Positions 33,360 to 40,942 of a stretch of DNA of 40,942 bases are shown here, one piece after another. Within the stretch, counting starts at the first letter, position 1. Each line of letters starts with the position of its first letter. The translations under genes were made by a program, and so were the position numbers. The DNA comes from Candidatus Omnitrophota bacterium (GTDB lineage: Bacteria; Omnitrophota; Gorgyraeia; B26-G9). A model generated the notes under the pieces. The model worked only from the letters and a program-made list of their open reading frames with translations. It did not search any database and was not told the DNA's origin. Location: NCBI GenBank assembly GCA_018895275.1, contig JAHIOQ010000098.1:1-40942 (forward strand), given 5' to 3'.

Positions 33360-34457
33360 ATGAGTAAGACGAAAAGAGTTTTTATCGCCGCTACACAGCA
33401 AAATGACGGTAAGACTACGGTGAGCCTGGGGCTTATCTATTGTCTCAAAAAAATGTTTGCGCGTGTCGGATTTATCAAGCCGGTAGGCCAGCGTTATCTT
33501 ATCGAGGAAGGATATAAGGTCGATGAGGATTCCATTCTCATCGAACATGTTTGTCAGATGAAGTGTCTGCTTAAAGACATGAGCCCGATTGCCGTGGAAC
33601 GCGGCTTTACGGAAAAATATATTAATAACCCGAAAAAGGCGGCACTGGTTAAAGAGATAAAAAAGTCTTTTGAGTGTATTGCCAAGGTAAATGATTTGGT
33701 TGTTATTGAGGGAACGGGACATGCCGGCGTAGGAAGTGTTTTCGACCTGTCGAATGCCTATGTTGCCAAGCAATTGGATGCCAAGGTAATCCTTATTTCT
33801 TCCGGCGGAGTCGGAAAGCCGATCGATGAAATATTGTTGAACAAGGCGCTTTTCGACAAAGAAGGCGTGGAAATTATCGGTGTTATCGTAAATAAGGTGC
33901 TGCCGGAGAAATACGCAAAGGTCGATGAGCTGGTACGCAAGGGGTTTAAACGCAAAGGCCTCGCGGTACTGGGTGTGGTGCCTTATGAACCGGTGTTAAG
34001 TAAACCGATGATGAGCCAGATTCAGGAGGAGCTGCGCGCAGAGATTGTTTACGGCGCTACGTATCTTGATAATGCCGTGGAAAAGATTGTTATCGGAGCA
34101 ATGGAGCCCCATGACGCTTTGAATTATATCGACGACAAAAGCCTGGTCATAACCCCCGGGGACAGGGAAGATATTATTTTAACCGCGATCAGCATGCACC
34201 TTATTTATGGGGATAACGGGCCTTCTGTTGCCGGATTGGTTTTGACCGGCGGAATAAGCCCGCATCCTTCCGTGTTGAATCTTATTAAATGCACGGATAT
34301 CCCGGTTCTTTTGGTAAAAGAAGATACCTATAACGTGGCTTCGCGCGTTCATGACCTGACGATAAAAATCCGGCCGCAGGACAGGACAAAGACAAATCTG
34401 GTCATTGATATGATAAATAAGTATGTGGATATTGATGCGATCGTAAAAAATTTATAA
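33360..34457 (+). CDS. BioD-like P-loop protein with DRTGG domain
   Basis: A 365-residue two-domain protein. Residues 1-210 are an AAA_26/dethiobiotin-synthetase-like NTPase with ATQQNDGKTTVSLGL as Walker A, VVIEGTGHAG as the Walker B region and VNKVLPEKY. Residues 215-330 are a DRTGG domain, the regulatory fold found in the N-terminal half of some phosphotransacetylases and in CBS-linked proteins. Similar proteins are annotated as cobyrinic acid a,c-diamide synthase-like or phosphotransacetylase-like, but the catalytic Pta domain is absent. Its partner and reaction are unknown. It lies 10 bases after panE, so it may belong to the same transcript. Confidence 0.8.
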   Translation: MSKTKRVFIAATQQNDGKTTVSLGLIYCLKKMFARVGFIKPVGQRYLIEEGYKVDEDSILIEHVCQMKCLLKDMSPIAVERGFTEKYINNPKKAALVKEIKKSFECIAKVNDLVVIEGTGHAGVGSVFDLSNAYVAKQLDAKVILISSGGVGKPIDEILLNKALFDKEGVEIIGVIVNKVLPEKYAKVDELVRKGFKRKGLAVLGVVPYEPVLSKPMMSQIQEELRAEIVYGATYLDNAVEKIVIGAMEPHDALNYIDDKSLVITPGDREDIILTAISMHLIYGDNGPSVAGLVLTGGISPHPSVLNLIKCTDIPVLLVKEDTYNVASRVHDLTIKIRPQDRTKTNLVIDMINKYVDIDAIVKNL

Positions 34458-34485
34458 TAGCCGCGGCGCGGCCGATTTAAAATAT

Positions 34486-35553
34486 ATGAAAAAGATTCTA
34501 ATTATAAATCCTTTCGGGATAGGAGATGTTTTATTTACCACTCCCGTGGTTCAGGCATTAAAAAAAGAATTTCCGGATAGCTTTATCGCCTATTTATGCA
34601 ACCGGCAGGTAGAGCCTGTATTACGAAACAACCCGGACATCGATATGTTGTTGTTTTATACGCGGGGTGATTTAAAAGCGCTTCACAGGCAGTCATTGTT
34701 TGATTATCTTAAAACCTTATTACTGGCGCTGCACCGCGTAAGGTCTATGCGTTTTGACATCGCCTTTGATCTTTCTCTGGTGAATCAATATAGTGTTGTT
34801 TTGCGCCTTTTGGGAGTGCGTCGGCGCTATGGCTTTGATTATAAAGGCAGAGGATTATTTCTGACGGATAAGATTGCGATTAAAGGCTTCCGGGAAAAAC
34901 ATGTTGTGGATTATTACCAGGATCTGCTTAAACTCGCCGGGATTGCTTTTTTTGAAAGAAAGACAAGGATCTATATGTCGGCAGCCGACAAAAAATCCGC
35001 GGAAGAACTTTTGCGGGTTAATTCGTTGTCCTCCGGAGAGTTGCGGATCGGATGCGCGCCTTTCGGCGGAGCGAGCTGGGGGAAGGACGCCCGCCGCAAA
35101 CAGTGGCCGCTTGAAAATTACGCTGCGGTAGTAAAAAAGATCATTACGCGTCATCGTGCGAAGATAATAATCTTCGGTGTTGCGGCAGATAGGCAGAATT
35201 TTGAAACTCTGAAAAAGATGCTTGGCGGGCAGGATATAATTGATATGGTCGGGAAGACGGATCTGGGGCAATTGGCGGCATTGATATCCGGATGCGCTTT
35301 GTTCCTCGGCAATGACAGCGGCCCGTTACACCTTGCCTGCGCGTGCGGAGTGAAAACAGTTTCGATTTTCGGGCCTGCCGACAAGAAGGTTTACGGTCCG
35401 ATTGGAGACGCAGATTGTCATATCGTCGTCAGCGCCAATACGCCGTGTCGTCCCTGTTATAAAAATTTTCAAAAACCAAACTGCACCGAGATGAATTGCC
35501 TGCGGGATATCCGGGAACAAGACGTGCTTAATGCTATTGAGAGGCTATTATGA
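34486..35553 (+). CDS. Glycosyltransferase family 9 (heptosyltransferase-like)
   Basis: A 355-residue GT-B enzyme. ILIINPFGIGDVLFTTPVV at the N terminus and GNDSGPLHLACACGVKTVSIFGP in the C-terminal half are the ADP-heptose:LPS heptosyltransferase signatures; the segment FGGASWGKDARRKQWP also fits. The terminal CRPCYKN...CLRDI cysteine-rich tail is usual in one branch of the family. It transfers heptose or a related sugar to lipid A-core at the inner face of the inner membrane. It overlaps the DegT gene by four bases (ATGA). Presence of this enzyme supports an LPS-bearing envelope. The sugar donor is not certain. Confidence 0.93.
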   Translation: MKKILIINPFGIGDVLFTTPVVQALKKEFPDSFIAYLCNRQVEPVLRNNPDIDMLLFYTRGDLKALHRQSLFDYLKTLLLALHRVRSMRFDIAFDLSLVNQYSVVLRLLGVRRRYGFDYKGRGLFLTDKIAIKGFREKHVVDYYQDLLKLAGIAFFERKTRIYMSAADKKSAEELLRVNSLSSGELRIGCAPFGGASWGKDARRKQWPLENYAAVVKKIITRHRAKIIIFGVAADRQNFETLKKMLGGQDIIDMVGKTDLGQLAALISGCALFLGNDSGPLHLACACGVKTVSIFGPADKKVYGPIGDADCHIVVSANTPCRPCYKNFQKPNCTEMNCLRDIREQDVLNAIERLL

Positions 35554-36737
35554 ATGTTTCATTTATTGATGTGAGATCGCAGAATATAGATTTAAAACAA
35601 AAGATTTTGAAACGCCTGGAAATGGTCGTGGAGTCTTCCGAGTTTATTCTCGGGGAAGAGGTGCGTTGTTTTGAGAGCGAATTCGCGGCTTATTGCGGCA
35701 GCGCATATGCCGTGGGGATGAATTCAGGGACCGATGCCTTGTTTTTGTCTCTTTTAAGCTTAGGGGTCGGGCCCGGCGACGAGGTGATTTGCCCGGTATA
35801 TACCTATATTGCCACGGCCTTAAGCATTTCTTATACCGGAGCAAAGCCGGTGTTTGTCGATATCGACGCCCGGACGTTCACGCTTAATGTCGAAGACATG
35901 AAACGAAAGATAACCCATAAAACCAAGGCGGTTATACCGGTACATCTTTATGGGCATCCGGCGGCGATGCGTGAGATTATAATCCTGGCAAAGAGGCATG
36001 GCCTGGCTGTCGTTGAGGATGCGGCGCAGGCGCACGGCGCGATGCTGCAGCATGGCAATGGGCGCTGGCAAAAGCTAGGTACTTTGGGAGATATCGGCTG
36101 TTTCAGCTTTTACCCGACAAAGAATCTTGGCGCATGCGGCGATGCGGGGATTACGGTTACGAATAATAAGCGGTTACATAAAAAGCTGCTTATGTTCCGG
36201 GACCAGGGAAGGAAAGGCAGTAACCGTTACATGCATTATCTTAAAGGCTATAACGCGCGGCTTGATTCTTTTCAGGCGGCGGTACTGCGGGAAAAATTGA
36301 AATTTTTGGATGAATGGAACGGCATACGGCAAAAGAGCGCCGCGGAATATGCGCGGCTTTTGCAGGATACGGCGGGCGTTGTGATTCCTTATGAGCATCA
36401 GGGAACCCGGCACGTTTATCATCTTTACGCTGTTTTAATCAGGAAGAGGGATGATGTATGCGCTTTGCTGCGCCGGAAAGATATTTACACGGGCATCGTT
36501 TATCACCGGCCGCTGCATTTGCAGCCGGCATATAAGGAACTTAAACGCAAGAGAGGCGATTTTCCGATAGCCGAGAAAGTTGCAAGGGAAATTCTTTGTT
36601 TGCCTATGCATCCATCTCTGACGAAGGAGCAGGTCGCTTACGTGGTTCAAGGGCTAAAAGATGTTTTGCGGGATATCGCTAACAGAAAAGGAGAAACTGA
36701 TGGAACCGAAGCAGATAATTGCGTCTCTAATCAATAA
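35550..36737 (+). CDS. DegT/DnrJ/EryC1 PLP-dependent sugar aminotransferase
   Basis: A 395-residue aminotransferase. GTDALFLSLLSLGVGPGDEV near 62-81, PVHLYGHPA, VVEDAAQAHGA with the PLP-binding Asp, and CFSFYPTKNLGACGDAG with the Schiff-base lysine are all intact. The family makes amino sugars for LPS, O-antigen and capsules, usually on a UDP- or dTDP-keto sugar. It overlaps GT9 by four bases, pointing to surface polysaccharide synthesis. Its last 12 codons (ETDGTEADNC...) overlap the moxR start by 38 bases, and this tail is probably a by-product of the overlap rather than a functional segment. Confidence 0.93.
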   Translation: MNVSFIDVRSQNIDLKQKILKRLEMVVESSEFILGEEVRCFESEFAAYCGSAYAVGMNSGTDALFLSLLSLGVGPGDEVICPVYTYIATALSISYTGAKPVFVDIDARTFTLNVEDMKRKITHKTKAVIPVHLYGHPAAMREIIILAKRHGLAVVEDAAQAHGAMLQHGNGRWQKLGTLGDIGCFSFYPTKNLGACGDAGITVTNNKRLHKKLLMFRDQGRKGSNRYMHYLKGYNARLDSFQAAVLREKLKFLDEWNGIRQKSAAEYARLLQDTAGVVIPYEHQGTRHVYHLYAVLIRKRDDVCALLRRKDIYTGIVYHRPLHLQPAYKELKRKRGDFPIAEKVAREILCLPMHPSLTKEQVAYVVQGLKDVLRDIANRKGETDGTEADNCVSNQ

Positions 36738-37632
36738 TATTGAAACGGTAATTGTCGGTAAAAGGGATATCATTAAATTATGCCTGGCTGCGCTTATAAG
36801 TAAAGGGCATATTCTGATTGAGGATGTGCCGGGATTGGGCAAGACGATGCTGGCGCGCGCGATTGCTAAATCAATCAATGCCGATTTCCGGAGACTGCAG
36901 TTTACCCCGGATTTATTGCCGTCGGATATTACCGGCGTCTCCGTATATAATCAGAAAACACAGGAATTTGAACCGCGTCAGGGGCCGATATTCGCGAACA
37001 TCGTACTTGCGGATGAGATTAATCGTACGACGCCGCGGACGCAGTCGGGATTATTGGAATGTATGCAGGAATCGCGGGTGACAATCGATGGCGTAAGTTA
37101 TTCGCTGCCGCAGCCGTTTTTTGTGATGGCAACACAAAACCCGATAGAATTTCACGGTACATATCCTCTCCCCGAAGCGCAAATGGACCGTTTTTTGATG
37201 CAAATCGGCGTAGGATATCCTTCCCAGGAGGGAGAAGCAATGATCCTTAATAAACAGCTTAAAGGGCATCCCATCGAGAAAATAAACAGCGTGGCTACTC
37301 TGGAGCAGGTGATCGCTTTACAGGAAAAAGCAATGACGGTGCATATCAGTAAAGACCTAATCGAATTTATCACGAATATCGTACGCGCGACCCGGTTGCA
37401 TCCGGATGTATCGCTTGGCTCAAGTCCGCGCGGGTCCCTGGCATTGATGCAGGTAAGCCGCGCGATGTCTTTACTTGAGGGTAGGGATTTTGTTACGCCG
37501 GATGACATAAAAAATATGTCTTTTTATGCATTAGGGCACAGAATAGTGCTTAAAACGGAAGCGCAGGTTGAGGGAAGGACGAAAAAAAAGGTCATCGAAG
37601 AGGTTTTGCGAAGCGTCGTTGTCCCCCTTTAA
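36700..37632 (+). CDS. MoxR-family AAA+ ATPase
   Basis: A 310-residue MoxR chaperone-like ATPase. Walker A region IEDVPGLGKT at 40-49, Walker B VLADEINRTTPRTQSGLLE, sensor 1 MATQNPIE, and arginine finger in PLPEAQMDRF are all seen. C-terminal lid has SPRGSLALM. The ATG at 36700 with AAAAGGAG upstream is preferred; an earlier in-frame ATG at 36661 lies deeper inside degT. In many bacteria moxR lies beside DUF58 and a transglutaminase-domain gene, exactly as here, and is thought to help insert metal or remodel proteins. It overlaps degT by 38 bases and is followed by a hairpin-rich 107-base gap. Confidence 0.94.
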   Translation: MEPKQIIASLINNIETVIVGKRDIIKLCLAALISKGHILIEDVPGLGKTMLARAIAKSINADFRRLQFTPDLLPSDITGVSVYNQKTQEFEPRQGPIFANIVLADEINRTTPRTQSGLLECMQESRVTIDGVSYSLPQPFFVMATQNPIEFHGTYPLPEAQMDRFLMQIGVGYPSQEGEAMILNKQLKGHPIEKINSVATLEQVIALQEKAMTVHISKDLIEFITNIVRATRLHPDVSLGSSPRGSLALMQVSRAMSLLEGRDFVTPDDIKNMSFYALGHRIVLKTEAQVEGRTKKKVIEEVLRSVVVPL

Positions 37633-37664
37633 CAAAATCCGCCGTAAATAGCGTCTTTTGCCGC

Positions 37665-37717
37665 GGAAAATGCAAAGCATTTTCCATATATGAAGATATC
37701 CGGCAGCTTGTTGCCGG
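37665..37717 (+). promoter_or_regulatory. Two hairpins between moxR and the DUF58 gene
   Basis: GGAAAATGC 37665-37673 pairs perfectly with GCATTTTCC 37677-37685 across an AAA loop. CCGGCA 37700-37705 pairs with TGCCGG 37712-37717. Neither has a T-tract. The first resembles the inner stem of the 7039 hairpin (GGGAAAATAT). Possible roles are RNA processing, mRNA stability or attenuation within the operon. Confidence 0.55.
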
Positions 37718-37739
37718 GGAGATTCATTAAGGGAGTTTA

Positions 37740-38963
37740 ATGCCGACTAAAAGAGCTGTTTTTATTTTTTTCTTTGCCGTTTTATTCCTGTTGGGAGCGT
37801 GGATCAGCAAGGTTATCTGGTTGTATATTGCTTTTTCAGTCAGCCTCGGAATATTGATTACAGGCTATATTTTTTCCCGCTTGCTTATCATCAATATCGA
37901 TATACAGCGCCATCTTCCCGCCCAGATTCATGAAAATGACATTATAACCGTAGGCATAACCGTAAAAAACAAGGTACCGCTATTCGATCAATCCATAGAG
38001 ATTCAGGATATTTTCACCGCGGCCGAGCCGGAAAGGCAGAAAAAGGTCGTATTTCTGCAAGGGCTATCCAGGGGCAAGGCCTCATTTTCATATCAGGAAC
38101 GCTGTTATAAACGCGGCCGCTATCGTATCGGCCCTTTTCAGGTCAAAATATTTGATCCGCTCAGCTTGTTTTACTGGCAAAAGGAATTACCGGTATTTTC
38201 GCCGCTGGTGGTTTATCCGAGTATTTTTAGCGTACGACATATGCCTTTTGTCCTCGGCCATCTCGCGCCGCGTTTCGGCGAACAGACGACGCGTATCAGC
38301 GGTGATTATGAAGAATTTTACGGGATAAGAGAATACCGCCAGGAAGACGGGTGGCGGCGGATACACTGGCGCTCTACGGCCCGTATGTCGGAGTTGATGG
38401 TAATGCATTTTGAACAGAGCTCGCAATGGAAAGCGATATTTGTCCTGGATGCGCATGCGGCAAATAAAGCGGGTTATGGAAAAGATACGCCTTTTGAATA
38501 TGCGATAAAGATTATTGCTTCATGCATGAAGTTTCTTTTAAACAAAAACGCTTCTTTTGGATTGATAGCGTCGGCGCAAAAGCCGCTGCGCTTCGATGTA
38601 AGTAAAGGCAAAAACCATTATTATTCAATCCTTGACGAATTGGCGGTAATCGAGGCGGACGGCACCACAGATGTTCAGCATCTCATTTCTAAATTTCAAT
38701 GGATAATACCGCCCAGCTGCAGCCTTATTATCGCTACGAATAATTTCGATGAAAAGCTGATTAAATTTTTGAAAGACCTTAGGCTAAGGAAAAATACGGG
38801 GATAATTCCGATTGTCTTGAATCTGGACTCATTTCTCGGCAGCGTAAAACGGACGGATTCTCGGCAAAAAGAGCTTGCTTTACGTAAGGCCTTGAGCCAG
38901 GTTTGTTATGATATGTATTTTATAAACTGTAAGGATGACTTAAAATTACATTTTATCAAATGA
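37740..38963 (+). CDS. DUF58-domain membrane-linked protein
   Basis: A 407-residue protein with two N-terminal membrane helices (about 8-25 and 27-46), a beta-rich middle, and the DUF58 signature FYGIREYRQEDGWRRIHWRST around 192-212, followed by a vWA-like region (AIFVLDAH). DUF58 proteins regularly form an operon with MoxR and a transglutaminase-like protein. Their precise role is not settled; work in other bacteria ties them to envelope or stress functions. The stop overlaps the next start by four bases (ATGA), so translational coupling is likely. The start ATG follows AAGGGAG at 37729. Confidence 0.9.
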   Translation: MPTKRAVFIFFFAVLFLLGAWISKVIWLYIAFSVSLGILITGYIFSRLLIINIDIQRHLPAQIHENDIITVGITVKNKVPLFDQSIEIQDIFTAAEPERQKKVVFLQGLSRGKASFSYQERCYKRGRYRIGPFQVKIFDPLSLFYWQKELPVFSPLVVYPSIFSVRHMPFVLGHLAPRFGEQTTRISGDYEEFYGIREYRQEDGWRRIHWRSTARMSELMVMHFEQSSQWKAIFVLDAHAANKAGYGKDTPFEYAIKIIASCMKFLLNKNASFGLIASAQKPLRFDVSKGKNHYYSILDELAVIEADGTTDVQHLISKFQWIIPPSCSLIIATNNFDEKLIKFLKDLRLRKNTGIIPIVLNLDSFLGSVKRTDSRQKELALRKALSQVCYDMYFINCKDDLKLHFIK

Positions 38964-40942
38964 AGAACAGTGAAAATAACGCCATATTTTTTTATTATTT
39001 TCTTACGTACTTAATTGTTTGTTGTGCGCCGATTGCCCTTATGTCGCTGATTCCGTTTTGGCAAATGGGCATATTCGCCTTTTTAGTTGCGATTGGATTG
39101 GGGTTCAGCGCGCGCGCGGGAACGGAAATAAAGCAGCGGGTTCGCACGACTGCCGGGCTGCTCCTGAGCATCGCGCTGGTTGCCTTTCTGATAAAATCAC
39201 CGCCGCAGCAGGCGATTTTACCGGATTTAATGCGTTTTTCCCTCATCGTGATTGTTATAAGCAGTTTCATGGTCGAAAACAGTTTTACGCTGAGCCTGGT
39301 TCATTTTGAGACTATTTTTTTCGTAATCTTTTCCGCATGCCTTCCTTTGAGCGTGTCTGCGCATGTACGAATCCTGCTTTTTGCGGTTATGCTGTTTTTA
39401 TCGATTTTTTTGCTGCAGCTGACACATTCGATTGCCCCGGAGTCTTCGGCGGATATCTTCGCCGTAGCCGGCAGCGTGAGTATTATCAGGAGCTTTTTTC
39501 TTTCTCTAATTATTATGACTGCCGTTATCCTAATCGCATGGCCTTTATTGGTTATTGTGCCTAAATTCTCCATGAAGTTTAATCTTGATCGTGCCGGTTC
39601 TTCGCTCGTTGATTTTAAGATTATGCCGGATAAGAGCACGCGGCTTAATTTATCTCCGGGAGAGCGGATAGATGATCTTGAAGAAGGCGATTTGCTTTCC
39701 TATATCCGTTCGCTGTTTTATCCGGATACAATAAAAGACGGCATATCGGAAAAAAAGCGGCGGAAGTGGCAGCAACCGCTTACCTGGGAAAAGCAGAAAC
39801 AGATAAAAGTTTCAGAAAAAGAGCGGCAAAAAGGAAGCGGTTTCCAGAAAAGCAGCTTTGTCGGAGATGCCGCAGGTCTCGGCCCGGAGAAAAAAGAGCA
39901 AAAGGATGACCTGGTAACAAAATTGGAAAGTGAAAAAAAATCACTGCAGAAGAAGAGAGAAGCCTTGATGCGGAGAATCCTGCAGGAAAAAAAATTGCAT
40001 AAGATGCTTCAATATCTGGGTAATGATGATTCTCTGCAAAAGGAAAAGGCTGAGGCCGTAGGGAATCGTTTGGCAAAGGATCTGCAAGGTTTGGCGGAAT
40101 TGGAGAGTAAAATAAAAGAGCTTGAGAAAAGGATAAAAAAAGAGATGTCCTTTTTGCTGGCAAAAGGTGAGTTGGAAAATGGAGACGGGAAAGGGTCTGG
40201 TAAAGGCAACGCTAAGGGAAGCGGAGAGAAACGGGGACAGGAAGAAGGTGTAGGTAAGGGTAAAGGCAAGGGGGCAGGAGAAGAGCCGGGAGAAGATGAG
40301 CTGAAAGGTGAATTTGACGGTATTGGCGGCGAAGGCAAGGGTGAAGGTACAGGCGAAGGTAATGGTGAAGGCCGTGGCAAAGGCACCGGTGAAGGCCGTG
40401 GCGAGGGCACCGGTGAAGGCCGTGGCGAGGGCACCGGTGAAGGCCGTGGCGAAGGCACTGGTGAAGGTCGTGGCGAAGGTAATGGTGAAGGCCGTGGCGA
40501 AGGAACCGGCGAAGGCCGTGGCAAAGGAACCGGCGAAGGCCGTGGCGAAGGAACCGGTGAAGGCCGTGGCGAAGGAACCGGTGAAGGCCGTGGCGAAGGA
40601 ACCGGTGAAGGCCGTGGCGAAGGCACCGGTGAAGGTCGTGGCGAGGGCACCGGTGAAGGCCAGTCCGGCGGTGATTCAGGCGGAACCTCGGGAGGCCAGT
40701 CCGGCGGTGATTCAGGCGGAACCTCGGGAGGCCAGTCCGGTGGTGATTCAGGCGGAACTTCGGGAGGCCAGTCCGGTGGTGATTCAGGCGGAACCTCCGG
40801 AGGCCAGTCCGGTGGTGATTCAGGCGGAACCTCGGGAGGCCAGTCCGGCGGTGATTCAGGCGGTACTTCCGGAGGCCAGTCCGGCGGTGATTCAGGCGGT
40901 ACTTCCGGAGGCCAGTCCGGTGGTGATTCAGGCGGAACCTCG
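38960..40942 (+). CDS. TgpA-like multi-pass membrane protein with large Gly-rich repeat region, 3'-truncated by window edge
   Basis: The frame is open from the ATG at 38960 to the window end: 661 codons seen, no stop. About six to seven membrane helices occupy residues 8-210, then a segment reading [18 protein letters not shown] in the position where TgpA/DUF3488 proteins have the SPG motif before their transglutaminase domain. Next come a charged region, a coiled coil (about 308-395), a Gly/Lys/Glu-rich linker, 12 GEGRGEGT-type octapeptides from residue 469 and at least seven [12 protein letters not shown] dodecapeptides from 568. The transglutaminase core is not seen and may lie downstream. 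Gene order MoxR-DUF58-this supports the TgpA call. The 213-residue proline-rich antisense frame here is an artefact of the repeats. Confidence 0.75.
   Translation, partial: MKNSENNAIFFYYFLTYLIVCCAPIALMSLIPFWQMGIFAFLVAIGLGFSARAGTEIKQRVRTTAGLLLSIALVAFLIKSPPQQAILPDLMRFSLIVIVISSFMVENSFTLSLVHFETIFFVIFSACLPLSVSAHVRILLFAVMLFLSIFLLQLTHSIAPESSADIFAVAGSVSIIRSFFLSLIIMTAVILIAWPLLVIVPKFSMKFNLDRAGSSLVDFKIMPDKSTRLNLSPGERIDDLEEGDLLSYIRSLFYPDTIKDGISEKKRRKWQQPLTWEKQKQIKVSEKERQKGSGFQKSSFVGDAAGLGPEKKEQKDDLVTKLESEKKSLQKKREALMRRILQEKKLHKMLQYLGNDDSLQKEKAEAVGNRLAKDLQGLAELESKIKELEKRIKKEMSFLLAKGELENGDGKGSGKGNAKGSGEKRGQEEGVGKGKGKGAGEEPGEDELKGEFDGIGGEGKGEGTGEGNGEGRGKGTGEGRGEGTGEGRGEGTGEGRGEGTGEGRGEGNGEGRGEGTGEGRGKGTGEGRGEGTGEGRGEGTGEGRGEGTGEGRGEGTGEGRGEGTGEGQSGGDSGGTSGGQSGGDSGGTSGGQSGGDSGGTSGGQSGGDSGGTSGGQSGGDSGGTSGGQSGGDSGGTSGGQSGGDSGGTSGGQSGGDSGGTS
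40364..40651 (+). repeat. 24-bp tandem array, 12 units
   Basis: Twelve in-frame units of GGTGAAGGCCGTGGCGAGGG(CACC) type encode GE-G-R-G-E-G-T octapeptides. Variation is mostly synonymous (GAG/GAA, GGC/GGT/GGA), with occasional K for E or N for T. A shorter degenerate lead-in lies at 40328-40363. Confidence 0.93.
40661..40942 (+). repeat. 36-bp tandem array, seven full units and a 30-bp partial, runs off the window
   Basis: Units begin at 40661, 40697, 40733, 40769, 40805, 40841, 40877 and 40913. Each encodes [12 protein letters not shown]. Differences among units are synonymous third-position changes (for example ACCTCG / ACTTCC / ACCTCC). The array is cut by the window end. Confidence 0.95.

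Noticed and set aside
40009-40650. Antisense frame of 213 residues made of PSPRPSP repeats
   Set aside because: It is the mirror of the Gly-rich repeat on the + strand; the sense frame has membrane helices and operon context.
40364-40942. Possible CRISPR array
   Set aside because: Units are contiguous, in frame and without spacers; coding minisatellites.

Overview
The window looks like a contig piece from an uncultivated Gram-negative bacterium. A Candidatus Omnitrophota (OP3)-type lineage is my best guess. This rests on an LPS-type heptosyltransferase, a LolA-like protein, a very large secreted repeat protein and compact same-strand operons. No rRNA or marker tree is available, so the phylum is inference. 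Every credible intact gene is on the + strand; the only minus-strand gene relic is an IS66 transposase fragment.

Layout. 1-7012: end of an AAA+ ATPase, a YfcE-type phosphoesterase, a HIT protein, guaA and dnaE. 7013-14206: a PilZ-PilT fusion ATPase behind a structured leader, a tail-anchored unknown, an HU-type protein, hisS, dgt, a lone PilZ protein, a GAF/HD-GYP protein with broken metal ligands and a small winged-helix protein. 14290-16440: accessory zone with an RHH/PIN toxin-antitoxin pair, a REP-associated (Y1) transposase relic, a DsrE-like gene, an IS66 relic and heptamer repeats. 16445-23245: an eRF1-domain-like protein, an 1852-residue secreted protein with 45-46-residue helical repeats, a clear terminator and a RHH/RelE pair. 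23246-23768: non-coding, repeat-rich. 23769-34457: one-carbon and cofactor block with fchA, folD, an FAD oxidoreductase, a stand-alone MetH activation domain, a three-domain metH, a LolA-thioredoxin fusion, panB, panE and a BioD-like/DRTGG protein. 34486-40942: GT9 glycosyltransferase, DegT aminotransferase, then MoxR, DUF58 and a TgpA-like membrane protein that runs off the window inside two tandem-repeat arrays.

How the genes work together. FchA and FolD interconvert C1-tetrahydrofolates, which feed MetH (methyl-THF) and PanB (methylene-THF). FolD carries Gln at the catalytic Lys position, which suggests it kept only dehydrogenase activity and that FchA supplies the cyclohydrolase step. MetH lacks its reactivation domain, which is encoded separately just upstream next to a possible electron donor. 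The PilZ-PilT fusion, lone PilZ and degenerate HD-GYP form a c-di-GMP/type IV pilus theme.

Cross-cutting signals. Six promoter candidates share one architecture: a -35 box, 14 bp, TGn, then the -10 hexamer. GC skew on the + strand moves from near zero or slightly negative to positive around 14-17 kb, where the mobile-element relics lie.
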